A stretch of DNA of 61,082 bases from Cesiribacter andamanensis AMV16 (GTDB taxonomy: Bacteria > Bacteroidota > Bacteroidia > Cytophagales > Cyclobacteriaceae). The translations under genes were made by a program, and so were the position numbers. Location of the stretch: NCBI RefSeq assembly GCF_000348925.1, contig NZ_AODQ01000015.1, positions 62-61,143 on the forward strand, written 5' to 3'. The notes beneath the pieces are model-generated. The model searched no databases and was not told where the DNA came from. It saw only the letters and a list, made by a program, of their open reading frames with translations. This document shows, one piece after another, positions 9,113 to 18,479 of the stretch (its first letter is position 1; each line of letters begins with the position of its first letter).

Positions 9113-11614
9113 ATGCTGGTTTTTGTATGTCCATTCGCAGGCAAGGCTATTGGTATACCGCTTCCGGGTAGTATCTTAGCTGAGTGTAACCATGAACGCG
9201 TCGGTTTGGCACCTTTTTCTTCTACGATAGACCCCCAACTGCTCCAGGAGCTTTATATGCAGGCCCCTATAGCCATAGGGGTATACATAGGCCAGGAGCA
9301 TGTGATTGAATTTGCCAACCCCATGATGTGCCAGCTCTGGGGCCGCAGGCTTGAGCAGGTACTGAACAAACCCCTCTTTAAGGCCCTGCCCGAGGTGGGC
9401 AGCCAGGGATTTGAAGAAGTACTGGCCCAGGTGTTGCGAACTGGTGAGCCCTTTACCGGCCAGGACCTGCCCGCTACCCTTACCCGCAACGGCAAGCTGG
9501 AGCTCTGCTATTTTACCATATTATACCAACCTCTGCTGGATGAAAAAGGCCGTATACGCGGCATCATACAGACCGCCACCGAGGTAACCCAGCAGGTTAA
9601 AGCGCGCAAAGAAGCCGAACAGCAGGAAGAAATTCTGAAAATTGCTCTGGAAAGCGGCAAACTGGGTACCTGGTACCTGGATTTTGTGCAGAGCACCTTC
9701 AGCAGAAGCAGTGAGTACGACCGTATTTTTGGCTATCAGGAGAATTTGCCGCTCTTCGATTTTGATGTGTTTCTGGAGCATGTGCTACCCGAAGACCGCA
9801 AATATGCCCGGGCCAGCCATGAGCAGGGCCTGAAAAAGGGCAGCCTGCACTACGAGGTGCGCATTCGGCGGGTAGACGGGCAGGAACGCTGGGTGCAGAT
9901 CAAGGGCGAAACCTCCTTTAACCTGAAAGGACAGCCCATGACCATGTCCGGCATTATCATGGACATTACCGAACAAAAACAGATTGTGCTGCGGGAACGT
10001 CAGCTGGCCGTAGAGCGGGCAGCCCGCAGTGAATCGGAGCGGCAGGGCAAAATGCTCAAGAACCTGTTGATGCAGGCACCTGCCCTCATCTGCACCCTGC
10101 GCGGGCCCGAGCTGACCTTTGATCTGGTAAACCCCCAGTACCAGCAGCTCTTTCGCGGCAGGCGCCTGGAGGGCAAACCCCTGACAGAGGCCCTTCCGGA
10201 AGTAAAAGACCAGCCCATTTACACGATACTGCGCAATGTGTATGAGACTGGAGAGCCCTTTTCTGGCAGTGAGATCCCCATGGATCTGGATCACAGCGGC
10301 AGCGGCCATCTGGAGACCAGTTACTTCAACTTTGTGTACCAGCCCATGCGGGAGGCCGATGGCAGTGTGGAGGGCATTGTGGTCTTTGCTTACGATGTAA
10401 CCGAGCAGCTGCTGGCCCGCCAGCAAACCGAACATAGCGAAAATAACCTGCGCATGGCCCTGGAGGCAGGCAAAATGGGCACCTGGCACCTGGATCTGCA
10501 AAGCGGACAGGTTACCCATTCGCTGCAGCACGACCATATCTTTGGCTACAGCAAGGCCGTAGCCCGGTGGAACTACCAGACCTTGCTGGACCATCTGCTG
10601 GAAGAAGACCGGCAGATGGTAAAAGACCAGTTTGCGATGGCCCGCAAGTACGGCGATCTGCGCTTTGAGGCCCGTATAAAGGGCGCGGATGAAAAGCTGC
10701 GCTGGATACTGGTAATGGGCCACACCTACCAGGAGGGTGAGCAGCCCAGCCGCATGGCCGGTGTGATCATGGACATTAGCGAACGCAAAGCAGTAGAAGA
10801 AAAGCTAAAGGAGCTCACCGAAGAGCTGGCCTCCAATAATGAAGAACTGCAGCTGGCCAACCGGGAGATCCAGACCCATGTGCAGGAGCTTTCCCAGACC
10901 AACCACCAGCTGCAGCTTATCAATGCCGATCTGGACAATTTTATCTACACCGCCTCCCATGACCTAAAGGCGCCCATCTCCAACATTGAGGGCCTGATGC
11001 ACCTGCTGATCCGCCACCTGCCCGACAAGGACCTGAAGGAAGAGATGGTGAAAAAAACGCTTGACCTCATCAGTGCCTCCATTGAGCGCTTCAAGCTTAC
11101 CATCCGGGACCTGACGGATATTGCCAAGTTGCAGAAAGAAGCTGTTGAAACCTCACTCATCAACTTTAGCGAAGTGCTGGAAGAGGTGAAGATGGATCTG
11201 CAGTCCAAGATTGATGAGGCCGATGCCCAGCTGGACATTGATATAGAAGAGTGCCAGTACCTGATCTTCTCTCACAAAAACCTGCACAGCATACTCTACA
11301 ACCTGCTCTCCAATGCCATAAAGTACCGCTCACCCGAGCGCAGGCCGCTGGTGCGCATCCGCTGCACAAAAAAAGGGGGGCAGATTGTGTTACAGGTGCA
11401 GGACAATGGCCTGGGCATGAAAGAAAAAGACCTCAACAAGATCTTCTCCATGTTTACCCGCCTGCATACCCATGTAGAGGGTTCCGGTGTAGGCCTTTAC
11501 CTGGTGAAGCGCATCCTGGACAATGCCGGCGGCAAGCTGGAGGTTAGCAGCGAGCTGGGCCAGGGCACTACCTTTACCGTGTATTTCCCCCCGCAAAACC
11601 AGGTACACAGCTAG
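9113..11614 (+). CDS. Multi-PAS sensor histidine kinase
   Basis: A soluble sensor kinase of 833 residues with no clear membrane segment. It has four PAS modules in two alternating pairs: about 45-160, 170-290, 315-435 and 440-560. Modules 1 and 3 resemble each other (M-Q-A-P-x-x-I, E-T-G-E-P-F or R-T-G-E-P-F), and so do 2 and 4 (G-K-x-G-T-W-x-L-D), which suggests an internal duplication of a PAS pair. A coiled coil (565-610) leads to the HisKA domain with phosphoacceptor His616 (T-A-S-H-D-L-K). The HATPase follows: N-box about 730-737, D-N-G-L-G-M and G-S-G-V-G-L-Y. No response regulator is adjacent, so it is an orphan kinase here. An internal start near Met49 is possible. Confidence 0.88.
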   Translation: MLVFVCPFAGKAIGIPLPGSILAECNHERVGLAPFSSTIDPQLLQELYMQAPIAIGVYIGQEHVIEFANPMMCQLWGRRLEQVLNKPLFKALPEVGSQGFEEVLAQVLRTGEPFTGQDLPATLTRNGKLELCYFTILYQPLLDEKGRIRGIIQTATEVTQQVKARKEAEQQEEILKIALESGKLGTWYLDFVQSTFSRSSEYDRIFGYQENLPLFDFDVFLEHVLPEDRKYARASHEQGLKKGSLHYEVRIRRVDGQERWVQIKGETSFNLKGQPMTMSGIIMDITEQKQIVLRERQLAVERAARSESERQGKMLKNLLMQAPALICTLRGPELTFDLVNPQYQQLFRGRRLEGKPLTEALPEVKDQPIYTILRNVYETGEPFSGSEIPMDLDHSGSGHLETSYFNFVYQPMREADGSVEGIVVFAYDVTEQLLARQQTEHSENNLRMALEAGKMGTWHLDLQSGQVTHSLQHDHIFGYSKAVARWNYQTLLDHLLEEDRQMVKDQFAMARKYGDLRFEARIKGADEKLRWILVMGHTYQEGEQPSRMAGVIMDISERKAVEEKLKELTEELASNNEELQLANREIQTHVQELSQTNHQLQLINADLDNFIYTASHDLKAPISNIEGLMHLLIRHLPDKDLKEEMVKKTLDLISASIERFKLTIRDLTDIAKLQKEAVETSLINFSEVLEEVKMDLQSKIDEADAQLDIDIEECQYLIFSHKNLHSILYNLLSNAIKYRSPERRPLVRIRCTKKGGQIVLQVQDNGLGMKEKDLNKIFSMFTRLHTHVEGSGVGLYLVKRILDNAGGKLEVSSELGQGTTFTVYFPPQNQVHS

Positions 11615-11829
11615 TCAACTATAGCCCGTTGCCCGTTTTCTCATGCCCAACCTGGTAGTATACAAAACAGGCTGGGCATCTCCCCTTTGCTGCCTTCTTG
11701 CATTAACAAATAATAACTTATAATTCCTTACATGAAGAGAAAGGCGTAGCGTTATCTATAGGCATAAGTTTTACTTTTAGCCCCTGCTAGCCTATGTAGC
11801 CCCTTTCTTTTCACCAAAACTGCGTTCCC

Positions 11830-14800
11830 ATGCACCTCAAAGGCCTTACCCACCGCAACAGAAAGGTATTCATTGCCGCCTTTCTCGGCCTCACCCTCCT
11901 GGTTTTGGCCCTGTTCTACTTCCGGAGCCCCAAGCAGGACAGCTCGGCTTATGCCCTACCCGAAGAAGCCGCCTATAGCGCCTACATCTCGGCCTATACC
12001 GTAGGGGTGATCTCGGCCGAATCGGCCATACAGGTACGCTTTACGGCCGATATTGCGGCCGAAGAGCAAATTGGCCTGGAGCAGGAAGGCAAGGTTCTGG
12101 AGCTAAGCCCCAGCGTACCCGGGCGTGCCTACTGGGTGGATAGCCGCACCCTGGCCTTTCAGCCCGAAGGCCGCCTGGCCTCCGGCACCCTCTACCAGGC
12201 AAGCCTGAAACTGCACAAATTGATGGCAGTGCCAAAAGAAGCGGAGGTATTTACCTTCCCCATCCGCACCATGGAGCAGAACTTTGAGGTAGCCGTAGAG
12301 GGCATGCGTCCCTATGACAAAAAGGACCTGAAGAAGCAGAAATTCCTGGGCCAGATCCAGACCGCCGATGTGGCTAGCCCCGAAGCAATCGAAAGCGTAC
12401 TGTCGGCCACACAAGGGGGCAAAAAACTGCTCACCAGCTGGACTCATGATGATGACCGCCGCACCCACTACTTTACCATTGAGGGGGTAGCCCGCCAGGA
12501 CCAGCCCAGCGAGGTGGAGCTTAGCTGGGACGGCAAGCCCATGGGCATCAGCAAGGCCGGCACCAGCAAACTGGAAGTACCCGCCCTGGGCGATTTCAAG
12601 CTCATGGAGGGGAAAGTAGTGCAGGGAGAGGAGCAATACATCTCCCTCCAGTTCTCTGACCCCCTGCAGGAAGACCAGACCCTGACCGGCCTGGTTAAGC
12701 TGGAGGGCAACCCCAGCATGCGCTATCTCATTAACGAAAACGAGCTGAAAGTATACCCCTCGGTGCGCCAGACCGGCTCACTGCTGCTGGAGGTATCGGC
12801 CGGCATCAAAAATATACTGGGCTATAAAATGAAGGGCGGCCATGAGCTTACCCTGCTGTTTGAGCAGATGAGCCCCGCCGTTCGCCTGGTAAAATCGGGC
12901 ACCATCCTCCCCTCTACCGATGGGCTGGTGCTGCCCTTTGAAGCCGTAAGCCTTAAGGCGGTAGATGTGCAGATCGTCCAGATCTTTGAAGAGAACATTG
13001 GCCAGTTTCTGCAGGTAAATGCCCTGGATGGCAAGCAGGAGCTCAAACGGGTGGGCCGCCCCCTGGTGCAAAAGACCATACCCCTCAATGCCTCGGGCAT
13101 ACCCGACCTGGGCCGCTGGAACCGCTTTCAGCTTGATCTGTCTGAATTTATCAAGACCGAGCCCGGGGCCATCTACCAGGTATCGCTGGGCTTTCGCAAG
13201 CAGCATTCTGCCTTTTTCTGCTCCGAAGGGGGCGATGCCGGCGAGCAGCTCACCGAGTTTGCCGCTACCGACAATACCAACTGGGACGAGGCCGACCGCC
13301 ACTATTATGATGAGTATTACGACGAGGACTACTATTACGATTCCGACTACCAGTACAGCCAGCGGGACAACCCCTGCCACAGCTCCTACTACGGCCGCCG
13401 CCGCACCATCAGCACCAACATTCTGGCCTCCGACCTGGGCCTGATTGCCAAACGGGGCGAAGGGGGCAAGCTGCTGGCCGTTGTTACCGACCTTAAAACC
13501 ACCCAGCCCCTGGCCGGAGTAACTATAAAAGTGCTTAACTACCAGCAGCGGGAAATCACCAGCGGCACCACCAACAGCGATGGGCAGGCCGAGCTGGCAC
13601 TGGATAAAAAACCCTTTTTGCTGGTAGCTTCCTACAACGGGCAAAAGGGCTATCTGAAGCTTGATGATGGCACCGCCCTCTCCCTGAGCAATTTTGATGT
13701 GGCCGGCGAAAAGATAGAACAGGGCATTAAAGGCTTTCTCTATGCCGAGCGGGATGTATGGCGTCCGGGCGATTCGCTTTACCTGAACTTTATCCTGCAA
13801 GACCTGGAGAAGACCCTGCCCGCCAACTATCCGGTAGTGCTGGAGCTCAGCAACCCGCAGGGCCAGCTGGTGCGCAAGCTGGTAAAGGCCAATCCGGTGG
13901 GCAGCATTTATGCCTTCCACACGGCCACCAGCCCCGATGCGCCCACCGGCAACTGGACCGCCCGGGTTAAGGCCGGAGGCGCCACCTTTACCAAAACCCT
14001 TAAGATTGAAACCATCAAGCCCAACCGCCTCAAGATTCGCATGCGCCTGCCCGAGGGCCAGCTGCGGGCCGGGCAGTCTAACCCGGTAGAGCTGCAGGCC
14101 AGCTGGCTGCATGGGGCCCCGGCCAAAAACCTGAAGGCCGATGTGGAGATGTTCCTGATCCCGTCCAAAACCGAATTTAAGGGCTACAGCCAGTATGTGT
14201 TCGATGATCCTACCAAACGCTTTGAGTCCGAAAGCCAGCAGGTGTTTGATGAGCGGGTGGATGAAGCGGGCAATGCTACCTTCCGCATCAAGACCAACCG
14301 CCCGGCCGATGCGCCCGGCATGCTCAAAGCCGTACTGAAAACCCGTGTGTTTGAAGAAGGGGGTGATTTCAGCATCGACCGCCTCAGCTTCCCCTACCAG
14401 CCTTATGAAAGCTATGTAGGCATTATGGAAGTGAAAAAAGGGGGCGGCTACGAGCTGCTGGAAACCGGCAAATCGCACGAAGTGCAGCTGGTGAGCGTAG
14501 ATACGGCCGGCCGCCCCGTAGGGCGCACCAATATGGAAATAGAGGTGATCAAGCTGGACTGGCGCTGGTGGTGGGACCAGAATGAGAACAACGCCAACTA
14601 CATGAGCCGCCAGTACCAGAATGTGTATCAGCGGGGCACCGTAAGCACCGTAGGCGGCAAGGCCAAATGGGAGTTCTCTGTAGGCCATAACGACTGGGGC
14701 CGTTACCTGATCCGGGCCAAAGATCCTGTATCGGGCCACACCACCGGCAAGATCATTTATGTAGACTGGCCCAGCAGCTATGACCGCTCCAGCCGCCAGA

Positions 14801-17427
14801 ACCCCGGCGGGGCCGCCATGCTGAGCCTTTCCATGGGCAAGGAAAAATACGGGGTAAAGGAAGAAGCCAGCCTGAGCTTCCCCTCTCCTGCCGCCGGCCG
14901 GGCGCTGGTAAGCATCGAGAATGGTAGCCGCATTATCCGCACCTTCTGGGCCGAGGTGCAGAAGGGCGAAACTACCGTCAATTTTCCCGTAACGGAGGAA
15001 ATGACCCCCAATGCCTATGTGCATGTAACGCTGCTCCAGCCCCACAGCCAAACCACCAACGACCTGCCCATTCGCCTCTATGGGGTGGTGCCGGTGCTGG
15101 TAGAAAATGCTGCCACCCATCTGCAGCCCGAGCTCCGCATGCCTGACAAGCTGCAGCCCGAAACCCCCTTCAGCATACAGGTGAGCGAAAAAAGCGGCCG
15201 CAGCATGAGCTATACCCTGGCCGTGGTAGACGAAGGCCTTCTGGACATAACCCGTTTTAAAACCCCCGAGCCCTGGAAGGCTTTCTATAAACGCGAGGCC
15301 CTGGGCGTAAAAACCTGGGACATGTACCAGCATGTGATCGGAGCCTGGGGTGGCCGCATTGAGCGGCTGCTGGCCATTGGCGGCGACGAAGAGGGTCGTA
15401 AGGTAGAAGGAAGCAAAGTAAACCGCTTTAAGCCCGTGGTGAAATTCCTGGGCCCCTATACCCTGGACGGGGGCCAGACTAAGACCCATACCCTTGCCCT
15501 GCAGCCCTACGTAGGCTCTGTTCGGGTTATGGTGGTAGCTGCCCAGGAGGGCGCCTATGGCCAGACTGAAAAAGCCGTGCCCGTTACCCAGCCGCTGATG
15601 CTGCTGGGCACCCTGCCCCGGGTGCTAGGCCCCGGCGAGTCGGTGCGCCTGCCGGTGAGCGTATTTGCCATGGAAGAGGGGATCAAAAACGTAACCGTAG
15701 GAGTAAAGCAAAATGAATTTCTCAGCCTGAATGGTCCCTCCAGCCAGCAACTGGCCTTCTCCCGTCCGGATGATAAAACTGTTTATTTTGATCTACAGGT
15801 GAAACCCCTTGTAGGAGCCGGCAGCGTACGCCTGCAGGCTTCTTCCGGCAGCAACAAGGCGGCCTACCAGATCGATATCCCCATCCGTAACCCCAACCCG
15901 CCGGCTACTGAGGTCTACCAGACCATCATACAGCCCGGCCAGAGCTGGAACCAGGCTTTCGCGGCCCTGGGCATGGCCGGCACCAACAGTGCCGTGCTGG
16001 AGGTGTCCAACATGCCATCGCTCAACCTGGGCAAGCGCCTGCAGTACCTGATCCAGTACCCCTATGGCTGTATTGAGCAAACTACCTCTTCGGCCTTTCC
16101 GCAGCTCTATGTGCAGGTTACTACCGAGCTAGATGCCAAAACCAAAGCCCAGATGGAGCGCAACATCAAGGCGGCCATTGACCGCCTCAGGGGATTTCAG
16201 CTGGCCGGCGGCGGCTTTAGCTACTGGCCCGGCAACCAGCAGACCGACGACTGGGGCACCAGCTATGCAGGCCATTTCCTGCTGGAAGCGGCCAACCGGG
16301 GCTATGCCGTACCGGATGAGCTGCTGAAACGCTGGAAAAAACACCAGAAGCAGCGGGCCGAAAACTGGAAGAAAAGCAGCCAGTACAACGATGACCTCAG
16401 CCAGGCCTACCGCCTCTATACCCTGGCCCTGGCCAAAGCACCCGAAGCCGGCGCCATGAACCGCTTCCGGGAACAGCGGGGCCTGAGCACCGCCGCCCAG
16501 TGGCGCCTGGCTGCCGCCTATGCCCTGGCCGGCCAGAAAGAAGTGGCTACCAGCATGGTAGCCAAACTAAGCAAGGAGGTGCCTGCTTATACAGAAGCCG
16601 GCGACACCTATGGCTCCGCCCTGCGGGACCAGGCCATGATCCTGGAAACGCTGCTCCTGCTTGATAAAGAAACCGAAGCCATGGACCAGATCATGCAGAT
16701 TTCCAAAGCCCTAAGCGAAGAGGGGTGGATGAGCACCCAAACCACTGCCTACTGCCTGATAGCCGGCGGCAAGCTCTACGAAAAGAATGCCCCTGCCGGA
16801 AGTATTGAGTTTGGCTATGCCCTGAATGGAAAATCAGAAAAGGGCGCCACACAACTCCCAATGGTACGCAAGGAAGTGCCTGTAGCCCAGCAGGGCAGCA
16901 ACCAGCTGGCGCTTTCCAACACCGGCAAAGGCAAGCTATACGCCCGCCTGCTGGTAACAGGCACCCCCCTGGCCGGCCTTGAGACCAGTGCCGATAATAA
17001 CCTGAGCCTGACGGTGGTATACCGGGATATGGCCGGCACTGTGATAGACCCCGGCTCACTGGAGCAGGGTACCGATTTTATGGCCGAAGTAACGGTAAGC
17101 AATCCCGGCCTGCGGGGCAACTATACCAACCTGGCTCTTAGCCAGATCTTCCCCTCCGGCTGGGAGATCCACAACACCCGTATGGACGAAACAGAAAGCG
17201 GCAGCAAACCCTATGACTACCAGGATATCCGGGACGATCGGGTGTATACCTTCTTCAGCCTGGGCGCCCGCCAGAAAAAAGTGTTCCGGGTACTGCTGAA
17301 TGCCAGCTACAGCGGCAAGTTCTACCTGCCGGCCGTAAGCTGCGAAGCCATGTACGACAACAGCATCAGCGCCCGCAAAGCCGGCCAGTGGGTAAGCGTT
17401 GGAAAACAGGGCCTGGCCGAAAACTAA
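11830..17427 (+). CDS. Alpha-2-macroglobulin family protease inhibitor (large, thioester-bearing)
   Basis: 1865-residue envelope protein with an N-terminal signal/anchor (V-F-I-A-A-F-L-G-L-T-L-L-V-L-A-L). It is expected in the periplasm, where bacterial macroglobulins trap invading proteases. Macroglobulin-type beta domains fill the first half. The thioester motif Y-G-C-I-E-Q is intact, with Cys1414 and Gln1417, inside an alpha-helical thioester domain rich in S-Y-A-G-H-F-L-like repeats. An unusual Tyr/Asp-rich insert occupies about residues 487-525. A TPR protein and penicillin-binding protein 1C follow directly, the classic partnership in which PBP1C repairs peptidoglycan while the inhibitor protects the cell. 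Length is within the 1500-2000 range of the family. Confidence 0.92.
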   Translation: MHLKGLTHRNRKVFIAAFLGLTLLVLALFYFRSPKQDSSAYALPEEAAYSAYISAYTVGVISAESAIQVRFTADIAAEEQIGLEQEGKVLELSPSVPGRAYWVDSRTLAFQPEGRLASGTLYQASLKLHKLMAVPKEAEVFTFPIRTMEQNFEVAVEGMRPYDKKDLKKQKFLGQIQTADVASPEAIESVLSATQGGKKLLTSWTHDDDRRTHYFTIEGVARQDQPSEVELSWDGKPMGISKAGTSKLEVPALGDFKLMEGKVVQGEEQYISLQFSDPLQEDQTLTGLVKLEGNPSMRYLINENELKVYPSVRQTGSLLLEVSAGIKNILGYKMKGGHELTLLFEQMSPAVRLVKSGTILPSTDGLVLPFEAVSLKAVDVQIVQIFEENIGQFLQVNALDGKQELKRVGRPLVQKTIPLNASGIPDLGRWNRFQLDLSEFIKTEPGAIYQVSLGFRKQHSAFFCSEGGDAGEQLTEFAATDNTNWDEADRHYYDEYYDEDYYYDSDYQYSQRDNPCHSSYYGRRRTISTNILASDLGLIAKRGEGGKLLAVVTDLKTTQPLAGVTIKVLNYQQREITSGTTNSDGQAELALDKKPFLLVASYNGQKGYLKLDDGTALSLSNFDVAGEKIEQGIKGFLYAERDVWRPGDSLYLNFILQDLEKTLPANYPVVLELSNPQGQLVRKLVKANPVGSIYAFHTATSPDAPTGNWTARVKAGGATFTKTLKIETIKPNRLKIRMRLPEGQLRAGQSNPVELQASWLHGAPAKNLKADVEMFLIPSKTEFKGYSQYVFDDPTKRFESESQQVFDERVDEAGNATFRIKTNRPADAPGMLKAVLKTRVFEEGGDFSIDRLSFPYQPYESYVGIMEVKKGGGYELLETGKSHEVQLVSVDTAGRPVGRTNMEIEVIKLDWRWWWDQNENNANYMSRQYQNVYQRGTVSTVGGKAKWEFSVGHNDWGRYLIRAKDPVSGHTTGKIIYVDWPSSYDRSSRQNPGGAAMLSLSMGKEKYGVKEEASLSFPSPAAGRALVSIENGSRIIRTFWAEVQKGETTVNFPVTEEMTPNAYVHVTLLQPHSQTTNDLPIRLYGVVPVLVENAATHLQPELRMPDKLQPETPFSIQVSEKSGRSMSYTLAVVDEGLLDITRFKTPEPWKAFYKREALGVKTWDMYQHVIGAWGGRIERLLAIGGDEEGRKVEGSKVNRFKPVVKFLGPYTLDGGQTKTHTLALQPYVGSVRVMVVAAQEGAYGQTEKAVPVTQPLMLLGTLPRVLGPGESVRLPVSVFAMEEGIKNVTVGVKQNEFLSLNGPSSQQLAFSRPDDKTVYFDLQVKPLVGAGSVRLQASSGSNKAAYQIDIPIRNPNPPATEVYQTIIQPGQSWNQAFAALGMAGTNSAVLEVSNMPSLNLGKRLQYLIQYPYGCIEQTTSSAFPQLYVQVTTELDAKTKAQMERNIKAAIDRLRGFQLAGGGFSYWPGNQQTDDWGTSYAGHFLLEAANRGYAVPDELLKRWKKHQKQRAENWKKSSQYNDDLSQAYRLYTLALAKAPEAGAMNRFREQRGLSTAAQWRLAAAYALAGQKEVATSMVAKLSKEVPAYTEAGDTYGSALRDQAMILETLLLLDKETEAMDQIMQISKALSEEGWMSTQTTAYCLIAGGKLYEKNAPAGSIEFGYALNGKSEKGATQLPMVRKEVPVAQQGSNQLALSNTGKGKLYARLLVTGTPLAGLETSADNNLSLTVVYRDMAGTVIDPGSLEQGTDFMAEVTVSNPGLRGNYTNLALSQIFPSGWEIHNTRMDETESGSKPYDYQDIRDDRVYTFFSLGARQKKVFRVLLNASYSGKFYLPAVSCEAMYDNSISARKAGQWVSVGKQGLAEN

Positions 17428-17438
17428 GCATCCCTTAT

Positions 17439-18368
17439 ATGAACCAACTACGCACCCTTGCCCTTTTGCTAGCGCTACTGCTGCCCTACCCCATGCTGGG
17501 CTGCGGAAATGAGTACCGGACCCAGACCCGGCCCGATGGATCCAGTATAGCCCTGTACCCGGATGAGGGCGCCACTACGCCCGGCCTGTTTCAACATGGC
17601 TTTGATACCGCCCGCCTGAACCAGCAGCGGGATTTGCTTCAGCTCCGGCTGGCGCAGGACTCCAGCTATCAGGACCTCTCCGATCTGGCGCTTATTGAAC
17701 TGAAGATTGGGGATAAGTACCTGGGAGTGCAGCTGCTCGAGAAGCTGTACCAGCGCTACCCAAATGAATACCCCATTGTAGCTAACCTGGGCACCGGCTA
17801 TGAACTTATCGGCAATACCGAGCTTGCCTACCGCTTCATTACCCAGGCCCTGGAGATCAATCCGGATGCTCACCAGGGGTCTGAGTGGATTCACCTGAAC
17901 ATTCTGGAGCAGAAGCTCAACCCCTCACCCGACTGGGCTGCCATCCTGAACCTGGAAACCGGCAGCAGCATTACGGCTTATTTTAACGGGTTGGTAGAGG
18001 AGGAGCTACAGCCGCTGCATACGCTTAAAGTACAGCTGATCTACCAGCTGCAGGAGCGCATGGCCTTTGTGGCGCCGGAAGATCCGGTCATTGGCCAGCT
18101 GCTGCTTGACCTGGCCGATCTGGTAGCCCTCACAGAATCTGTGGAGCGCGCCGCTCCCCTCTACCGGCTGGCCCGCGACTATGACCCGCGCCTTAGCCTG
18201 GTAGACAGCCGCCTGCAGGAGCTGGAAAACGCTCAGTATGTAAACCCCTTGGATGCCTACTGGCCCTGGCTCCTCGCAGGGGCCGGCCTGCTGATTGCCG
18301 GGCTCTTGATCATTTCGGTGCTGAACCGGAAAAAGAGAAAACAGGGTACCACGCGTCAGCCTGCCTGA
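17439..18368 (+). CDS. Membrane-anchored TPR protein between A2M and PBP1C
   Basis: About 309 residues from the ATG at 17439, 11 bases after the macroglobulin stop. The N-terminus is a hydrophobic signal ending in M-L-G-C, a plausible lipobox. The middle holds helical TPR-like units (A-L-I-E-L-K-I-G-D-K-Y-L-G, Y-E-L-I-G-N-T-E-L-A-Y-R-F-I-T-Q-A-L). A single membrane helix near 275-295 is followed by a K-R-K-K tail. It is probably a periplasmic scaffold facing the macroglobulin and PBP1C, judged from position only. I do not recognise a named family. Confidence 0.7.
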   Translation: MNQLRTLALLLALLLPYPMLGCGNEYRTQTRPDGSSIALYPDEGATTPGLFQHGFDTARLNQQRDLLQLRLAQDSSYQDLSDLALIELKIGDKYLGVQLLEKLYQRYPNEYPIVANLGTGYELIGNTELAYRFITQALEINPDAHQGSEWIHLNILEQKLNPSPDWAAILNLETGSSITAYFNGLVEEELQPLHTLKVQLIYQLQERMAFVAPEDPVIGQLLLDLADLVALTESVERAAPLYRLARDYDPRLSLVDSRLQELENAQYVNPLDAYWPWLLAGAGLLIAGLLIISVLNRKKRKQGTTRQPA

Positions 18369-18479
18369 TAGACTTAGCCAGGTAGCGTATGTACCCCTTC
18401 TCCTGCACCAGCCTAAGCCGTTGTCTACAGGTGAAGCACATACATTACTAAACATAAGTAAGATTATTGTAACAATAAC

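Noticed and set aside
12778-15489. A 903-residue minus-strand open frame
   Set aside because: It lies wholly inside the alpha-2-macroglobulin gene and has low-complexity shadow composition; the plus-strand gene has clear domains and motifs.
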